NCBI GenBank assembly: GCA_030734395.1
Contig: JAUZTG010000034.1
Location: 1,240,001 to 1,304,000, forward strand
Length of the DNA stretch: 64,000 bases
Direction: 5' to 3'
From: Sarocladium kiliense
Lineage: Eukaryota > Ascomycota > Sordariomycetes > Hypocreales > Sarocladiaceae
This document shows positions 10,018 through 23,173 of this stretch, piece by piece. Each line of letters begins with the position of its first letter. Position 1 is the first letter of the stretch. Under the pieces are notes generated by a model that did no database searches, was not told where the DNA came from, and saw only the letters and a list, made by a program, of their open reading frames with translations. The position numbers were made by a program, and so were the translations under genes.

Positions 10018-13000
10018 TTGTAGACTAAGCAATACTCGACAACGAAGGAATACAGCTATGATTGTCCTATTGGCAACATCGTAAAGTCGTTGCGAGAGCA
10101 AAGGCTGTGTCTGGAGAATACAAGAGCTCCTACCAGAGGGACAAGCCACACTACTGCGCCACATCTGTTTGGTGAGGCCGAGGCATTGCACATCTATTGG
10201 AATGAGCACAGACACGCTGAGAGGACGTAAACAAAATGCCCCGAGACCTTTTGGTCGTCGCACTGGACCTGTGCCGCTTAGGGGACCCTTGCAAGCCTGC
10301 CTGTGGCCACTGTTACCGCATGGCTGAGGGTCTTAGCTCAGGGGGAACAATTATAGCAACGAAGGACCCTGAGGCTGGGGAGATTTGATCGTCGCCGTGG
10401 GACCACCAGACAGGAGCTTGGCCAATTTTCCTCTGCCCTTGTGAAAATTGGATCGGAACCATGGTTGGTCTGGTGAGTCCACGCGGACGATGATCATTAG
10501 CTCAGTTCGCAATAAGCCTCTTGAACTGTGGGCGATTCATGCCTGTTAATGGGTAAAGCACTTCGCCTTTACGATAGTCTCCACGGCAATCTGCAGGAGG
10601 TAAAAACCGAAAGGGCGGTTTGTAATAAGAAACCATGAAGACAAATGCCTCAGGTCCACCACAATGGTGAGACCGATCCATTACTGCAGGAAAGTGACAG
10701 TATGCGAGTCGTGACTTCGGATCACTGGGTTCTGCCGGCAGACTCCGTTGGTGCGTAGTTGAGCTGTGGCTTCCTCACTTAGTTGGTGTTTGCCTTACCC
10801 TAGAGAGCATGTAACTTAGCCTTCCCCAATTTGATGGCTTCATATATATGTAGACATTATACACAATTCGATGGTCATCGTCTATCTCGACAGCAGTGGA
10901 CGGACCACTCGGTCCGTACAATGCTGGATCGTGCAAATGGCCCAATCTGTCGAGTGTGCTCGGCTCTAGGTAGCTGGAGGTCAGGTCGTATATTGCACGC
11001 ATCCATCATTGGCGTAGCCGCCGTGACGAGAATTGGTGTCCCGAAAGTCGCTCAGTCAACCACCTCCAGTTCATGAACTGACGAACCACAGGCCACATTC
11101 GAGAAGAGGTCTACGCTCCACATACGGTTGTAAGCGTGGCCAGGTCTGCAGGTTGTGGACTCTTGGCAATTCAGCTGCAGTTGCGCTACTTTAGAGCCCA
11201 GGGTCTTCAAGGTCGGATGATCAGAACAGAAAGGAGGAACGAGCGAGGGGAACGGTGCATGGAAGAGGAGCCTGACGTGGAGGGATCCGCAGTTAGGTTC
11301 ATGATGATGCGGTGTGTGCAATTTTTCCAGCTCCATCGCAGGTCGGGGGTTGGGGGATGGAGTCTACAGCCACCACGCTGCATATTGAAGCATCCCTGGG
11401 TGAGGGTTTGCCACCGACCACCCGTCCATCCGTCATCCCACACATACACGATCAGTGAGTGAGTCGGTCGGGCACACTGGTGCGGTGGCACGGATAGGCA
11501 GCGAGCCAGTCAGAGACCAGGTGATGACGGATACGAAGGCAGCGACTCAGCATCGGGAATTGTGAATTAAGTCGCACCTACGGCGCAGGACGCGGGTAAG
11601 GTACATGTGTGTATGACTGCAACATTTGTTCGGAGGCAGCGGGACCGGTTTGAGTGTGTCTGAGGAGGCGTAAGACGGTGGACTTGGGCTGCCTGTAGCA
11701 TTCATGAAATTGCAATTGCGTGGCCGGCTGAGGCAGCGAAGAACCATCAGACTTCTGGGGGTTGTTATTGTTTATCCCAGGGGTCTCCCAGACCAAGACG
11801 CGTCGATGGGATCAAGGTCAATTAAACGGGCACATGAGTTTGATGAGTACGGTGAGCCCCTTTGATGAGCTCTCTGGCAGTGAGGGCCAGGTGCTGGGAT
11901 GCATCATGGAACGAGTAGAGTGGCCTGTAATTTGCTGTGTTTTGAGACAGGGTCTCCTCGTGGCGCTGCACGCAACGGTGCAGCGCCATGCACTCATTCG
12001 TGTTAGTGGTCTTAGTGGTGTCTCTGTGGTACAAGACACTGTACATGTTGTCTGTACGGATACCTAGCTGCAACAAGTCCAGGCTGTCGACGTTATGCAT
12101 GGCATCAAGGAAGATGGGCTCAGAGACACGGCAGAGACGAACTGAGTCAGATGAGCATCCGCAATGCTGTGCCTTCGATCCTTCATCACCAAGGCCTGAC
12201 GACATATCTTGCCTCACTTCACATCAGCGGCAATTGTGAAAGGGTCCAACTCCGGAGACACCCGTTCACAGACACGCTATGCATCTCGAACGGTCTGGAT
12301 GTAGCAATTAAGATGGACCCCCGTGAAGAGCAGGAGAGCCGTGACGAAGCGGGCGAACTGGTGTGAGGCCCGAAAAAGGAGACACACAGACAGAAGGGCG
12401 GTGGGCAACGTGTACGCAGCTGAGAGCAACGACGCTTGTCACTGGCTGGCCGGGGCCACTGACGCACCTCCTTGAGACCACCCCTGTTCGCTCCTGCCAT
12501 GGCCACCGCAATCCCTTCATCATCACCAGGCACTGAGTGGAGAGCGTGAGTGTGCATCGGACCACTCACAGCAGGGCAATATCCTTTGGCGGTGCACAAG
12601 GACCCGCAGACACGCCCCTCATTCCTTCCCTTCCTGCCCGTGATGGGAACAGCAACAAACCCTCCAAGGCACTGGCCTTTCATGGTGGTGGCTTCTCAAA
12701 GTCAGTCATCCGTTTTTCCATTCATCTTCGTTGGTAACCGGGTACCGGTGGCTCCAGAGTCCGATGCCCCGAGTTTGCCCCAACAGGACCCTTGGTTCGT
12801 CGTAGCGGGTACATCGCTGCCACTAGCTGGCGTTGTGTATCGAAGGCAGCGCTGTGCGGGCGCGTCACAGCCTGCTTCCTTTCCTGAGCCCGTGAGCGTG
12901 ACTTTTCGCTTTTTGCCTCCGCCAGCCCTGCATTGCAGCAACCAAGGCCACAGCCCCAGCAACCGGCGCTGCTGGCGACTTCCTACTGCTTCTCCTCCCC

Positions 13001-14903
13001 TTCCTAGTGGAGCCATCACAAGACATTCGAGTACAACATGATTGGAGCAACTCTCTCGGCTTCTGCCCTCCCTCCGTCTCTGTGACCGACTGTCTGACTC
13101 TCCCTCTGCGCGCCAGCGACTGCCAGGCTCCCACTGGCTGAAGCTATGCTCCGTCGGAGAAAGGGCTGACCTGGGCGCAGTTCTGGTTGAGTGAACCCAC
13201 TGACATAGCCTGGCCGTCGTTGGTAACGAGACTAACGAAGCCTTCAACGTTGGCGGTTGTCACGAAAAATCAAAAATCAATTAGAGGCTGTGTGCTTTTC
13301 GTAGTCGCCCGTAGTGCGATCTTCACCGATTCGCCCTCTTCTTGTGATTCTGGACCCTTGAACCAGGTGACAAGGAGGATGCCGAGTTGGAGCCAAAGCC
13401 CCTCTCCAAGCTGCACGAGTCCCAGTGTCTGCACCATGATCCCTCACTCAAGTGGCGGGTACGTAAAGCTAAGAGCCCGGAGTACCTATTTACCGCGCAA
13501 TGAACGCAAAACTCCATGGCTTGTCTTTGGCCCCTCGTGCTTCCTCACCTTAAGTTATGGCCGGGGCTCCGGGTCATTGAGACTGCATGTGTGTGAGAGC
13601 GATCCACAGTGACCAACCTCAGTGACGGAGCAATCGAAACGGTGAGGCGGAAGAGAAACTTGAATCAAACCTGACGGTATGTAACTGTACCACTGGACAG
13701 GACCTGGCTGGGCATGGGCGAAAAAAATCTCCAGGGGGGGCTACCACCCATCTCCAATCCCCAGCCTGCTAGCAGCTGCTGCGGTGCCTGTCAGTGGTCG
13801 GCCAGTGGTCAGTGGCCTCAGCGTCCGTACTCGCTCTGGTGGTGCGTGGTGGCCCTGGTCCGTGGCCCGTCGACTCCTCTCGACACCCTCCACTGTGCCC
13901 AGTGAGAAGCAGTTCCAGTGCTGTGGGTGCCCACTCACACACACACCCCCAATCACTCTCTCACGCTACTCATTTTCTTCCTCGCTCCTCCGTCACCCGT
14001 AGTTCTTCTACGTACCCGCTCCCTTCTCTCCCACACACTCTCTCCTCCCACGCCATCCATCTTCCACCGACTCTATCCTCCTCCCCTTGCACTTCTTTTC
14101 CTCTTCACTCTTCTCCTCCACGACGATTTCTCGAACCCAGCACAACCTCCCTCAAACCGACTGTCGCGAGCCTACACCCCGTTCGCTGACCTCCTGGCTA
14201 TTCGAGTCCCCCGTGCGAGTCCCCTCTACCGCCTCTCCAAGTATCGCTGCTGTATAGGCATATCCTCAGCGAATTCATCCTTCCGCGGCTCATCTTGACC
14301 GATCGATCCACGAAACACCTCACGGAGTCAACTCTCAAGTACCTACCGAGACACTTTCCTTCTAGGTATGTCGCTCTACCGTCACTCATATGTTAGCTGG
14401 TTGGACTATGCCTGGTCGAGGGCAACCATGTCAATCACCTTGAAAGTTCCATACCTATTTCTTGCATGATGTCTTCGATGCTTCTCGAGCTACCCTTTTG
14501 GATCTGACAATAGACGCTGACCACCACGCAGTGCATTTCAGTTGCCCGCCACACCGCGATCTCTTTCTTGAACTTGGCAACTTTGCAGGAGCCTGCGCAA
14601 GCGACATCCTTTTGCAAACAACTCCGATAATCTTGACGTCTTGACTGACTGCCAAGATTCTCCTCTATCCCCTACGACTACTCTCTTTTCGGTACAAGGA
14701 GACATTTCGACACCAATAGATGGCACGTTCCTTTCAGTAGGCTCACCTCGATTTCAAACCTGCTCATCTCGTTCAGCGGCTTCAGTGCCGTGAGAGTTGT
14801 TAGCTTTCGCGGTTTTTTTTTCAACCGCTCCTTCCGGCCGGATCCATTTCCGACCGACCGACAGAGATCCCTGATCTTTGTCGGATTCTCCCCCCTCGCC
14901 AAG
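10018..14903. other. Long gene-free region upstream of the cyclin gene
   Basis: Nearly 4.9 kb with no supportable coding region. Frames up to 181 codons exist (12702..13247 minus, 12550..13041 plus), but they overlap antisense to each other and show low-complexity or shifting composition. The last kilobase is strongly pyrimidine-rich on the plus strand, as in long fungal 5' leaders, and has a consensus donor-like site near 14365 (TCTAG|gtatgt). The cyclin transcript may therefore start well upstream and carry a leader intron. A non-coding RNA gene is possible but not shown. Confidence 0.45.
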
Positions 14904-15908
14904 ATGCCTGGAGGCGTTTGTGCTGTCCTCGACTATGAGGTCGAGTTGATGACAGAGTATGTTGCTGAGATGGCGACGAGAGTCGTCACTCCAGATGCCA
15001 ACGTTACATCTTCTTTTCGGAAGTTCGTTTCGCAGATACTCACCTCGACGAGACTGCCTAGTACGACGATTCTTCTCGGAATGAATTATCTCGCCAAGCG
15101 GGTTAACGGCATGAAGAGCCAGGGGCCTTACAAGGCTTCCGAAGGCCAGGTCTGGCGTTACCTCACCGTCTCTCTTCTTCTGGGAAGCAAATTCCTTGAC
15201 GACAATACCTTCCAAAACCGGTCTTGGTCTGAGGTCAGTGGTATCTCCGTCATCGAGTTGAACCGACTGGAGTTCGATTGGGTTCAAGCCATGAGCTGGC
15301 GTCTCTACGTCAACCTCGACCTCAGCAAGGACTACCAGGCATGGTTGGACAATTGGCGTGAGTGGCAGGACATGAAGAAACGCCAGGCTGCACAGGCCAG
15401 CCGTGACAGGCTCGCTGCCATCGTGCCAGCAATCGACACGGAGCTTGCGCGATACAACAGCCACCACAGACACTCGCCTCATTCCCGTTATATTCAGGAT
15501 CAGGTCGCTGAGTACGAGAGATATCAGGCTCTCAAGTCTCAGCAACACAATTATCGCTCTCGGGAGGCCGCTTGGGCTCACAACCCTTGGAACGCACCTC
15601 TCACTCCGCCAGACTCTGGCTATGGCACTCCTGACTATGGCATGTCCAGCGCTACATCTGCCAATGCTAGATACAACGACTGGTTTTCTCAGGCTTCGAC
15701 ACAGCAATACGCTTCACGCTACCAGCAGCCTTGCCAGCCTAATACCTTCTACTCCCAGCGTCAAAACCCGTATGCAACTCAGCCTCCTTGCAACCAGGGC
15801 ATGTGGGAGCACGGCCTCGCTGAATGCAGCTGCCAGAACTGCATTGGTCCTATGAAACAGGCACCTTATTTCGTGTCTCACGGCTACGGCCAACCCGTCA
15901 TGGGCTGA
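14904..15908 (+). CDS. Pcl/Clg1-type cyclin (Pho85-class cyclin)
   Basis: An uninterrupted 334-residue protein. The N-terminal 160 residues form a divergent cyclin box: VTSSFRKFVSQIL and LPSTTILLGMNYLAKRV, then RYLTVSLLLGSKFLDDNTFQNRSWSEVSG and LNRLEFDWVQAMSWRLYV. The LLLGSKFLDDNTFQNRSW block is typical of fungal Pcl cyclins that partner Pho85-like kinases. The C-terminal half is Gln/Tyr/Ser-rich and disordered, with a short cysteine motif (CSCQNC) near the end. The open frame extends upstream to 14790, but the ATG at 14904 (MPGGVCAVLDY) has good context and begins the conserved region. Probable role: cell-cycle, morphogenesis or nutrient signalling through a Pho85-type kinase. Confidence 0.82.
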   Translation: MPGGVCAVLDYEVELMTEYVAEMATRVVTPDANVTSSFRKFVSQILTSTRLPSTTILLGMNYLAKRVNGMKSQGPYKASEGQVWRYLTVSLLLGSKFLDDNTFQNRSWSEVSGISVIELNRLEFDWVQAMSWRLYVNLDLSKDYQAWLDNWREWQDMKKRQAAQASRDRLAAIVPAIDTELARYNSHHRHSPHSRYIQDQVAEYERYQALKSQQHNYRSREAAWAHNPWNAPLTPPDSGYGTPDYGMSSATSANARYNDWFSQASTQQYASRYQQPCQPNTFYSQRQNPYATQPPCNQGMWEHGLAECSCQNCIGPMKQAPYFVSHGYGQPVMG

Positions 15909-17571
15909 GGCATCATTGTTCTGCTTGCAATGGATTGGCATTCGGTAAAGCGCAGCGCAATGCTGCGACCACAAAAGAACACTGTTTCAGTCACGACTGT
16001 ATGGATTCTCCGGATACGAATTTGCAATTTTCAGATACCCCCAGCACAAGGTCGGCCTTGGGACGATCATTTCAATTTCTCATCGCGGAATTATCGCATC
16101 CGCAATTATCACGACGCCGTACGTTTGATCCCACGATAAATGGTCTTCAAAACTGAAGTCTGTCATCTGGGTTTGAACGACGAGGTTTCTACACGTTCAT
16201 AATGGGTCAACAGGGCATTTGCCCTTTCCAAGTGTTTTCAGTTTCATCCCTTGCGATAGACTTTTTGTTTCATGTTTTTTTATTACGGCAGGTGTTTTCA
16301 GGTCATTGTTTTCTATCAGCATTATACGACAAAAATCATAACAACGGCGCCCGAAGGATACCAGGTTGTCGATCCTTCTGCGCATCTATCGGCCACGCCA
16401 GGTGGATCTTGATCGATTCATCGCGAGCTTCGATTCTGCATTTCGCATCTTTGAAGCGACGCAACTTGGACGGGGCCGCTTCCTATAGATGATACTTGGC
16501 GCGGTTGCCAGTATCGCTCTCTCTTTTGTGCGCAACCGGGGCAGACGAAAGCAAAAACTCCGATATGACAAACCAGCTTTTGGGCTGAGTTACGATACAA
16601 CGGAATGCCCTCGGCCAGTCGGCATTCATCACTACTACAAAAGTTGCAAAAGTTTGGGAAAGTACATATGGTCATTGGGCACTCGGTTTCGCGACGCAGC
16701 AGTCGGCGAAAAGCATACCTTTACAATGGTCACCTTCGTTTCTTCTCTTTTTCACATCAGCATTTTCCTCAGCGGGCAAAAAGGGGAAATTTGGTCGGTT
16801 TGGTTCTTGATGCCCAGTCTCAGACGAGCTGGATGCGGGTTATTGGTTCGCGGTGGTTTGCTTCTATTGCATTTTGGTTGATCGCAGAGGTGGCAAGATT
16901 CGCCTCGATTTGTCTACATAAAGTGCTTGCCGGAGGGGTTCAGGCGATTCATGGAGACTGGCTTGAAGCACTTGGGAGGGCGGTGTTCTTTGATCCCTAG
17001 TGTGGTTTAATAGGGGTTCTTTCTTGCGACGACTGGTCGTTACGGCTCAATAGTCGGGCCGTTTCTATGAATTCACATGAAATGAAAGTACTTGGCCACA
17101 TCTCCCTTCGCTACACGAACTTGTGATGTGTCGTCTTTGGGACAACGGTCCTGGCTACGCCCGGACTTGACGACCACGCGCACAATCGTACCCTCTTCAG
17201 TCGCTAATTTCCTTGCCGTAGTAGGATCATGTTGCTGCAAAATTACGAGTCGTTCCGGTTGGTGTTGAATCGGAAACCTCAGGGCACCGATATGTACCTT
17301 CTACATCGGCGAATCCTCGGCTGACCTCATTCCTTTCTCACTGTGTCAACTACTGACCTGTCAGTTGAAACGTTCACTTACCGAAGAGGACTTCGTCCCC
17401 CCCCTCTAAAATCTTCGTGGCCGGGTTACGAGATCACCTACCGCATTCACCCAAAGCCAAATAAGCGCAGGACAAAATCAGCGGTGCACCTGTAATAGCA
17501 GACAGCGTCCCAGGCTGAAGGCTGGTGCTAAGAGCTCGACCTGGAGGCTGCGAGGGCCATCAGCATCGACC
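15909..17571. other. Intergenic region after the cyclin
   Basis: About 1.66 kb holding the cyclin 3' UTR and the promoter of the FAM192A-like gene. A 130-codon frame at 16489..16881 shows no conserved features. I see no RNA gene or repeat. Confidence 0.45.
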
Positions 17572-18383
17572 ATGGCGGGTCGGTTCGTTTCGGGAGGAGT
17601 CATTGACTCGAGCGGGGAGGTAGCGGGTAAAGAGCAGGAGACTGCGGCCACTACCAAAGAGACCTCGAAGAACTCCGAGTGGGAGGCCGTACAGAAGGAA
17701 CTTGAGGCTGAAAGGAAACGGAGAGAGGACCAGAGGATCAAGGCTGCATCTGGAGAGGAGAAGAGTCTTTATGAGATTTTGCAAGCAAACAAAGGTGCGT
17801 GGCTAAAGTAGGCGATGGGATACGGCTCCGGGGCGGGTGCAGAGGAGGGCTAGGTGGCTGGAAGTTGACGCTGACTACGTTTGCAGAAGCGAAACAGGCG
17901 GCATTCGAGGAGCAAAACAAGATCCGTAACCAGTTCCGAGCGCTTGATGATGACGAAATTAACTTCTTGGATGAGGTGAGAGAACGACAGAGGCAGGAGG
18001 ATGAGGCAAAGAGACGAGAATTAGAGGATGGACTGAAGGCATTCCGGGAGGCCAGGAAGGCTGAGGGGTCTACGATCCCGGCGGATGAAGAGGGCCCCGT
18101 CGCAGAATGGGGAGGAGATGAGAGCTGGGAGGTTGGTGGGAGAAAGAGGAAGAGGGTGAAGGGAAGGGAGAGGGAGGTTAAGGGCGTTAGGAGGAAGGTC
18201 AACGATGGGGAAAAGATGGAGGCTGTTGGTGCAAACGCAGAGGCGAAGCCTGAGCCAAAGGTCGAACAGCCCAAGCCCGAGGAGCCGGAGTCGACAACGC
18301 CAGCAAAGACGACATCTGGAGGCGGATCGAACAAAGCGCTTGGCTTGGTTGCCTATGGATCGGATGACAGCGATGACGAGTGA
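17572..18383 (+). CDS. FAM192A/Fyv6 (NIP30) domain protein
   Basis: Two exons, 17572..17794 and 17887..18383, giving 239 residues. The N-terminus has FVSGGVID, then a charged coiled region leading to SLYEILQANKEAKQAAFEEQNKIRNQFRALDDDEINFLDEV. This is the hallmark of the FAM192A/Fyv6 N-terminal domain; the intron falls inside it and splicing restores the NKEAKQAAFEE join. The rest is Arg/Lys/Glu-rich with a basic KRKRVKGR stretch, and it ends with a short conserved acidic tail (LGLVAYGSDDSDDE). In yeast Fyv6 works with the spliceosome in the second catalytic step; animal FAM192A binds the PA28-gamma proteasome activator. A nuclear role is likely, but which applies here is not visible. Confidence 0.85.
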
Positions 18384-19168
18384 CGAAGTACTTGCTGAAA
18401 TCCGTCGTCTTCAGGCCTGACAGCGTTGTCCTCTCAGAGACCACAAAAAGCGAAGCTGTCTCTCTCGTGATCGACCACCAAGATGCCGGTTTCCACGAAC
18501 AGTCAACGAGGCTGGCAAGTAGTACCCAGCAGAACAGATGATTGGGGAAACCTGGCCTATGGATAAGAAGCTCATGCAAGCCTACCGCCGAGGTCGCGGC
18601 GCGTGGCATCAGAAGCAACCTGTTCGCCGAAAGCTTGCGCAGATCAAAAAGCTTAGCAACGCATCTGCTGGACTAGACTTTGCCCCTCCAGGATACGGTT
18701 AGGGTGGTCATCTGGCCGACAGCTGAGCTGTTCCTCGGCGGCTACAAGGGGATGGATGGACGGATGAGCAAGCTTTGCGTGCTCGTGTGGAGGGACCGAC
18801 AACATGAGTGGCGTTGATCGACGTACGTGTTTCAAACAACCGAACGGGAACAAAGTTTCTGCTACGAAGACAAGATCATCAGGCCATTACGTTCATGAAG
18901 AGTCTAGATATCTCCAAGGGATTCGTCAAGGTCACGCGGTTAACAGACAAGTATCTCAGACCACTCTTCGCGCTTATGAAGCAGACTTATGCAAAACATC
19001 GCCGTCAAGCGCGCACATCACAACGCTAAGATCAAGCCTCCCCGAGACCATCAGGAATTAGCACGATTCTATTAATGCTCTTTTTGCTTCCTCCGGAGTG
19101 GGAAAAATCGCCCGAGTCTTTTGACTCTCCGATGGTGACGAAAATAGCATCTGAAGGAGATGGATGGC

Positions 19169-19184
19169 GAGAGAGAGAGAGAGA
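19169..19184. repeat. GA dinucleotide microsatellite
   Basis: Eight uninterrupted GA units in a purine-rich intergenic stretch; a similar run sits at 19480..19495. Confidence 0.85.
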
Positions 19185-20552
19185 TTGTGGTGGTTGGGTG
19201 ACAGGGGGGAAGGGGACGCTAATGCGGGCGAGTCACAGCGGGGAGCCGCGTGGGCGGCTATTGTGTGGATGGGCGAGCTTGGGGAGACGCGCTGCGGCCG
19301 TTGGAGAGATGGGAGAGATGGGGAATAGCATGATGGAGATGGAGAAGGAGATCTAGTGGCTCTTTTGACTTTGGAGATGGGTTGATGGTTATTTTTGAGT
19401 CTATTGTGGAGGAAGTGGTCCAGAGCTGAAGGTTCATAGTGTTATGTGGTGGTGATGGTGGGTGGATGGACGGATAGGTGAGAGAGAGAGAGAGAAGTAA
19501 GAGAAGCAGGGAGAGCAGCGACGTGCATGAAGATGGTACGATTAGGTTGAGATCAGGACGCAACCCTCCGGGAGGCGAACCAGGAAGAGGCAGTCGGCAA
19601 TCTACGCAGATGAAGGGATGACGACGCTTGAGATGACGGAAAGACACACGCAGTAAGCAGAGTGTTTCTTCGGGAGACGGGCACCTGTCAGCAGCCCAAT
19701 TGGGATCCAAACCAGAACCCAGCAACTCGAGCAACCGTTTCGAAACGCCAATGACAATCTCGCGAGTCTTCCAACGAGAGTCCAGGACCGTGCAGTAGCA
19801 ACTTTGTATGCGAGTCTGTGTACAGCGCAGCACGGACGGTATGCAGCCAGCCATGTGCAGTCCTTGCAGAAAGCAGATCCATCCATCCAGCCTGGCCTCG
19901 AGAAAAGGCCGGCGCCTGGCACAAACGGCAACCCCAAACAAGGCCAGTAGTAACCAGCCCATCTTCTTCACGTTTCCCCTCTCCCCCCCCCCAAAATAAC
20001 CATCTCGCCCGCCATGCTGCTGCTGAGGAGGAGGGGCAGAATTCAGTTTGGTTGTAGATCCGCTGCTGCTTTTGGAGGCAGCGCGTAGACAATGGGGCGA
20101 CCTCGCTGTGATTGGCCCGACACGGCAGACGGCTGGTTCGCCCCGGGCGTCTAAGTCCAGCGACCCCGGGAGGATGCTGATGGCTTATTGGATTGGGCCA
20201 GACGAGGGGGACAAGGATCCAAAGCCAAGCTTGGTCGGTATCTGGCCTGGACGGTGCCTGTACTTGCTCTGCTGCTGGATGGATGGAGATGCAGTCAAAG
20301 TGGCCTGAGAGTATGTACTGTCTTGTGCAGCGTTGCACCGTTGAGGTACATGCCCGCCCTCCTCCTCTGCCGTCTCGCAAAGTGGCGTGTTTTCCCACTC
20401 GGCCATGTACCTCCCCCTTCTGGACCTCCGTAAGCCATACATTGCATGCATCCCGCCTACCGTAACAAAGCCCAGTGGCCGTCTGTTCTATCCCGGGCGT
20501 CTGCACAAGGCCTACCAGCTTTCTCCAAGTGCCTGTGCCCCACGTCCAGCAG

Positions 20553-20578
20553 CCAGCACCAGCACCAGCACCAGCACC
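20553..20578. repeat. CCAGCA hexamer repeat
   Basis: About 4.3 tandem copies of CCAGCA in non-coding sequence. Confidence 0.85.
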
Positions 20579-21147
20579 TATACACCCATGTCAGCCTGCC
20601 CTCACTCAAGCAAGAAAAGTCAGTCCACTTTCTATTCCTCAAGTGTGGGTTGCATCTAGTTTCCGGGAATAGTAACCGCGGGAAACACTGGACCACTCAC
20701 TGGGCCTGCAGGACATGGCCCATTTAGAGTTGTTCATGGAGGGTTGCTTCGCAAACAGCCTGCATATAATCTTAGCAGCCGCCCAGCCTGACTCTTCTTC
20801 TCTTCTCTGACGGAAGAGACTGAGAGAGGATGCTTGCTTAGAGATCCCTTTGTTTCTCGGGTTCTCCTCCTTTCCTACCTTCTCACCTCTCCTCTATCCT
20901 CCCCTCCCGCCCGCCGTCGATCTTTGTTTCTGCATCCCACGGAAACCTCACCTTGCAAACGACGTGTATACAGCCATCTCCTCGAACGGCACTGGCGGCC
21001 CTTTCCTTGCTCTGTACAAAGTCTTGTTTGGGAGTTCGGGCTTTGCGATACCATGTCTTTATGAGGCGGGTCCTAGGTCTCTCTTACACGATCCACCACC
21101 ATCATCACCTCTCCTCCGCCGTGACAACCACAACCAGAAAGCCAACA

Positions 21148-22956
21148 ATGACGAGATTACGGCAATCCGCGTCCCTGGCGCTGCTCCTATCGCTCTTCCT
21201 GACACAACATTCAGCCTCCGCCCTTGAGGTGTCTCCCGGCTCCGACTGCGCTGCCTACTGCCTCGACGACAGCGATGGCAACTCTTTCGACGCAGATGAT
21301 TCCAACACAAACACCACAGACATTGTCTGCCACGACCAGGATTACTCTACCAAATCGCGGGGTATCAAGTTCAAGAACTGCCAAGAATGTCTGCAAAAGA
21401 GCGAGCACGTGAACGGCACCGAGTCAGATGTGCATTGGTACATGTGTAAGTGAATTTTTACCACAGCCACTTCTATCAACGGCAAGCTCGCTAACATCCC
21501 GAGAAGACAATCTGAGATATGCCATCAGCACGTGCCTCTTTGGAAACCCACGTGAGGTCGAGAACCCTGTCAACTCGCCCTGCATCATCGACTACGCATG
21601 CCTCCCCCTCGAGGACTCACTCGCCGTTGACTTCAACTCCACCGACGACAAGGGCACGTGGGCCTACTGCGACGAGAAGAAGGACCAATTCACCGTGGCC
21701 AAACTTCAGTCATGCGTTTCCTGCCTTAAGGCTAGCACGGACCAGAGCTACCTTGCAAACTGTAAGCACATCTTCACCTTCCTTCACCACATGCACGGCA
21801 AAGCTGACACTCAGTCCTTTTAGTCGTCGTCGCTCTAGGCGCAGGCTGTGATCAACGCCCTGAAAACGGCTCCATTGTCGGCCTTACAGACACAGTCTTC
21901 ACCACCAAAGACATCAACGGCACCGAACCCACAGAAGACATCCGTTCTCGTCCTGCGGGCGCGGGCTCCTCCACCCTCACCACAGGAGCCATCGTCGGCA
22001 TCGCAGTCGGTGCCGGCCTTCTCCTCTTCGGCGGCCTCGGCCTTTTCTGCGTCTACTGGCGCAAGCAGAAGAAGTACGAAGCCACGGAGAAGAAGGGCGG
22101 AGACTTCTTCTCATCTGGCGGCAGTGGTGGTATTGATGGGGGAGGGGGTACTTATACTCCTGAACCTTTCTTGCCGCCTGAGGGGACGCAGATGACGAGC
22201 TCTCTGAGGCATATGAGTGGTGAAGGTGGGAGCTTCGGTGGCAGTGGACATATGAAGGGTATGTCTGTCTCGAGTGCCGAGTACTATGACAAGCTCGAGT
22301 CTGAGGGCCAGCATACAAACTATAACTTCGATCCTCGGTCGACGAACCGTGGACCAAACGGTGCTCTGCCGTCTCATCCCGCTTATATCCCGCGGGCAGC
22401 ATCTCGTCAAGGTCCCGACGCACGATCAACACCACCTCCATCAGATACACAACCCCCATCACAAAACAACATCCCTCCTCCGCCAGCAACTCGCAACACC
22501 GGCCATGGTGGCGAGTCATACGCTATGCACAGATACACCGCCTCAACCTCCTCTCAACGCGGCTCATCAAGCACCCGTTCCACCCCCAAAGCCTCACCCA
22601 ACCCTCCCCCACCACCCCCTCCCCCAAGCCAAAAGTCCAGAGTCCCAGCCCTCGTCCTCCCCTCTATCGGACGAGTACGCGGACCCAAGAAATACTCCCC
22701 TCCTCTCGTGAACCGCAGCGCGACTCCTTCATCATTTGACCGAGATCGCGATGATATCCCGACAGAGCGCCCCACCACTGCCATGCATATCTCCCAGCCT
22801 GTCATGGCCAACGAGGGCAGGTTCCAGGATAGGCCGCTTCAAGGCGGACAGGTCCTGTCGACGGAGGCACCGGCTGCTGTGGATAGGCATGTGAGAAACG
22901 CGGAGTGGAATGAGGTGCCGATGAAGAGCGGCAAGAGCGCTTTGTACGGGTATTGA
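21148..22956 (+). CDS. Single-pass membrane protein with Cys-rich ectodomain
   Basis: Three exons: 21148..21445, 21507..21761 and 21824..22956, about 561 residues. It begins with a signal peptide (LALLLSLFLTQHSASA). A cysteine-rich ectodomain follows with repeated short motifs (CAAYC, NCQECLQKS, SCVSCLKAS) and several N-glycosylation sequons. A Thr/Ser/Gly stretch leads to one transmembrane helix (TGAIVGIAVGAGLLLFGGLGLFCVYW), then a basic stop-transfer (RKQKK) and a long Gly- then Pro-rich cytoplasmic tail. Proteins of this layout are annotated in Sordariomycetes as LPXTG-domain-like, though no true sortase signal is present. Likely a type I plasma-membrane or cell-wall sensor; ligand unknown. 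Start: first Met of the signal peptide; the frame stays open upstream to 20953. Confidence 0.8.
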
Positions 22957-23173
22957 TTCCAGAGGAAACTTACCTGGTTAGTTGAGATGACTAAGACGAA
23001 ATATACAGAGGGTCGGCAAACCATGTTTTCGGAGTTCTTCAAGGGTTACGTTCCATTAGTGGGATATCTCGGGAACTCAAGGCAGGGAGTTATAGGGTCG
23101 AGCAGGTATCTGAATCATGATCTATTAAGCACTATGCAACCAAATCGCTTCCCATCCCGTGTATTATGTTTCT

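Larger units (their letters stand above)
18384..21147. other. Gene-free region with GA and CCAGCA repeats
   Basis: About 2.8 kb. Simple repeats: (GA)8 at 19169..19184, a second GA run at 19480..19495, and about four CCAGCA units at 20553..20578. Small basic frames at 18538..18702 (54 codons) and 18808..19029 (73 codons) are not recognised. The segment 20.8-21.1 kb is pyrimidine-rich and is probably the leader of the next gene. Confidence 0.45.

Noticed and set aside
12702..13247. 181-codon minus-strand open frame in the cyclin upstream region
   Set aside because: Overlaps a 163-codon plus-strand frame with equal claims; neither has motifs or splice-supported extension.
18538..19029. Two small basic frames (54 and 73 codons) downstream of the FAM192A-like gene
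   Set aside because: Clean but short, with no family signature and no shared pattern; could be 3' UTR or gene remnants.
19688..20506. 272-codon minus-strand open frame
   Set aside because: No similarity I recognise, overlaps other frames on both strands, and contains simple-sequence composition.
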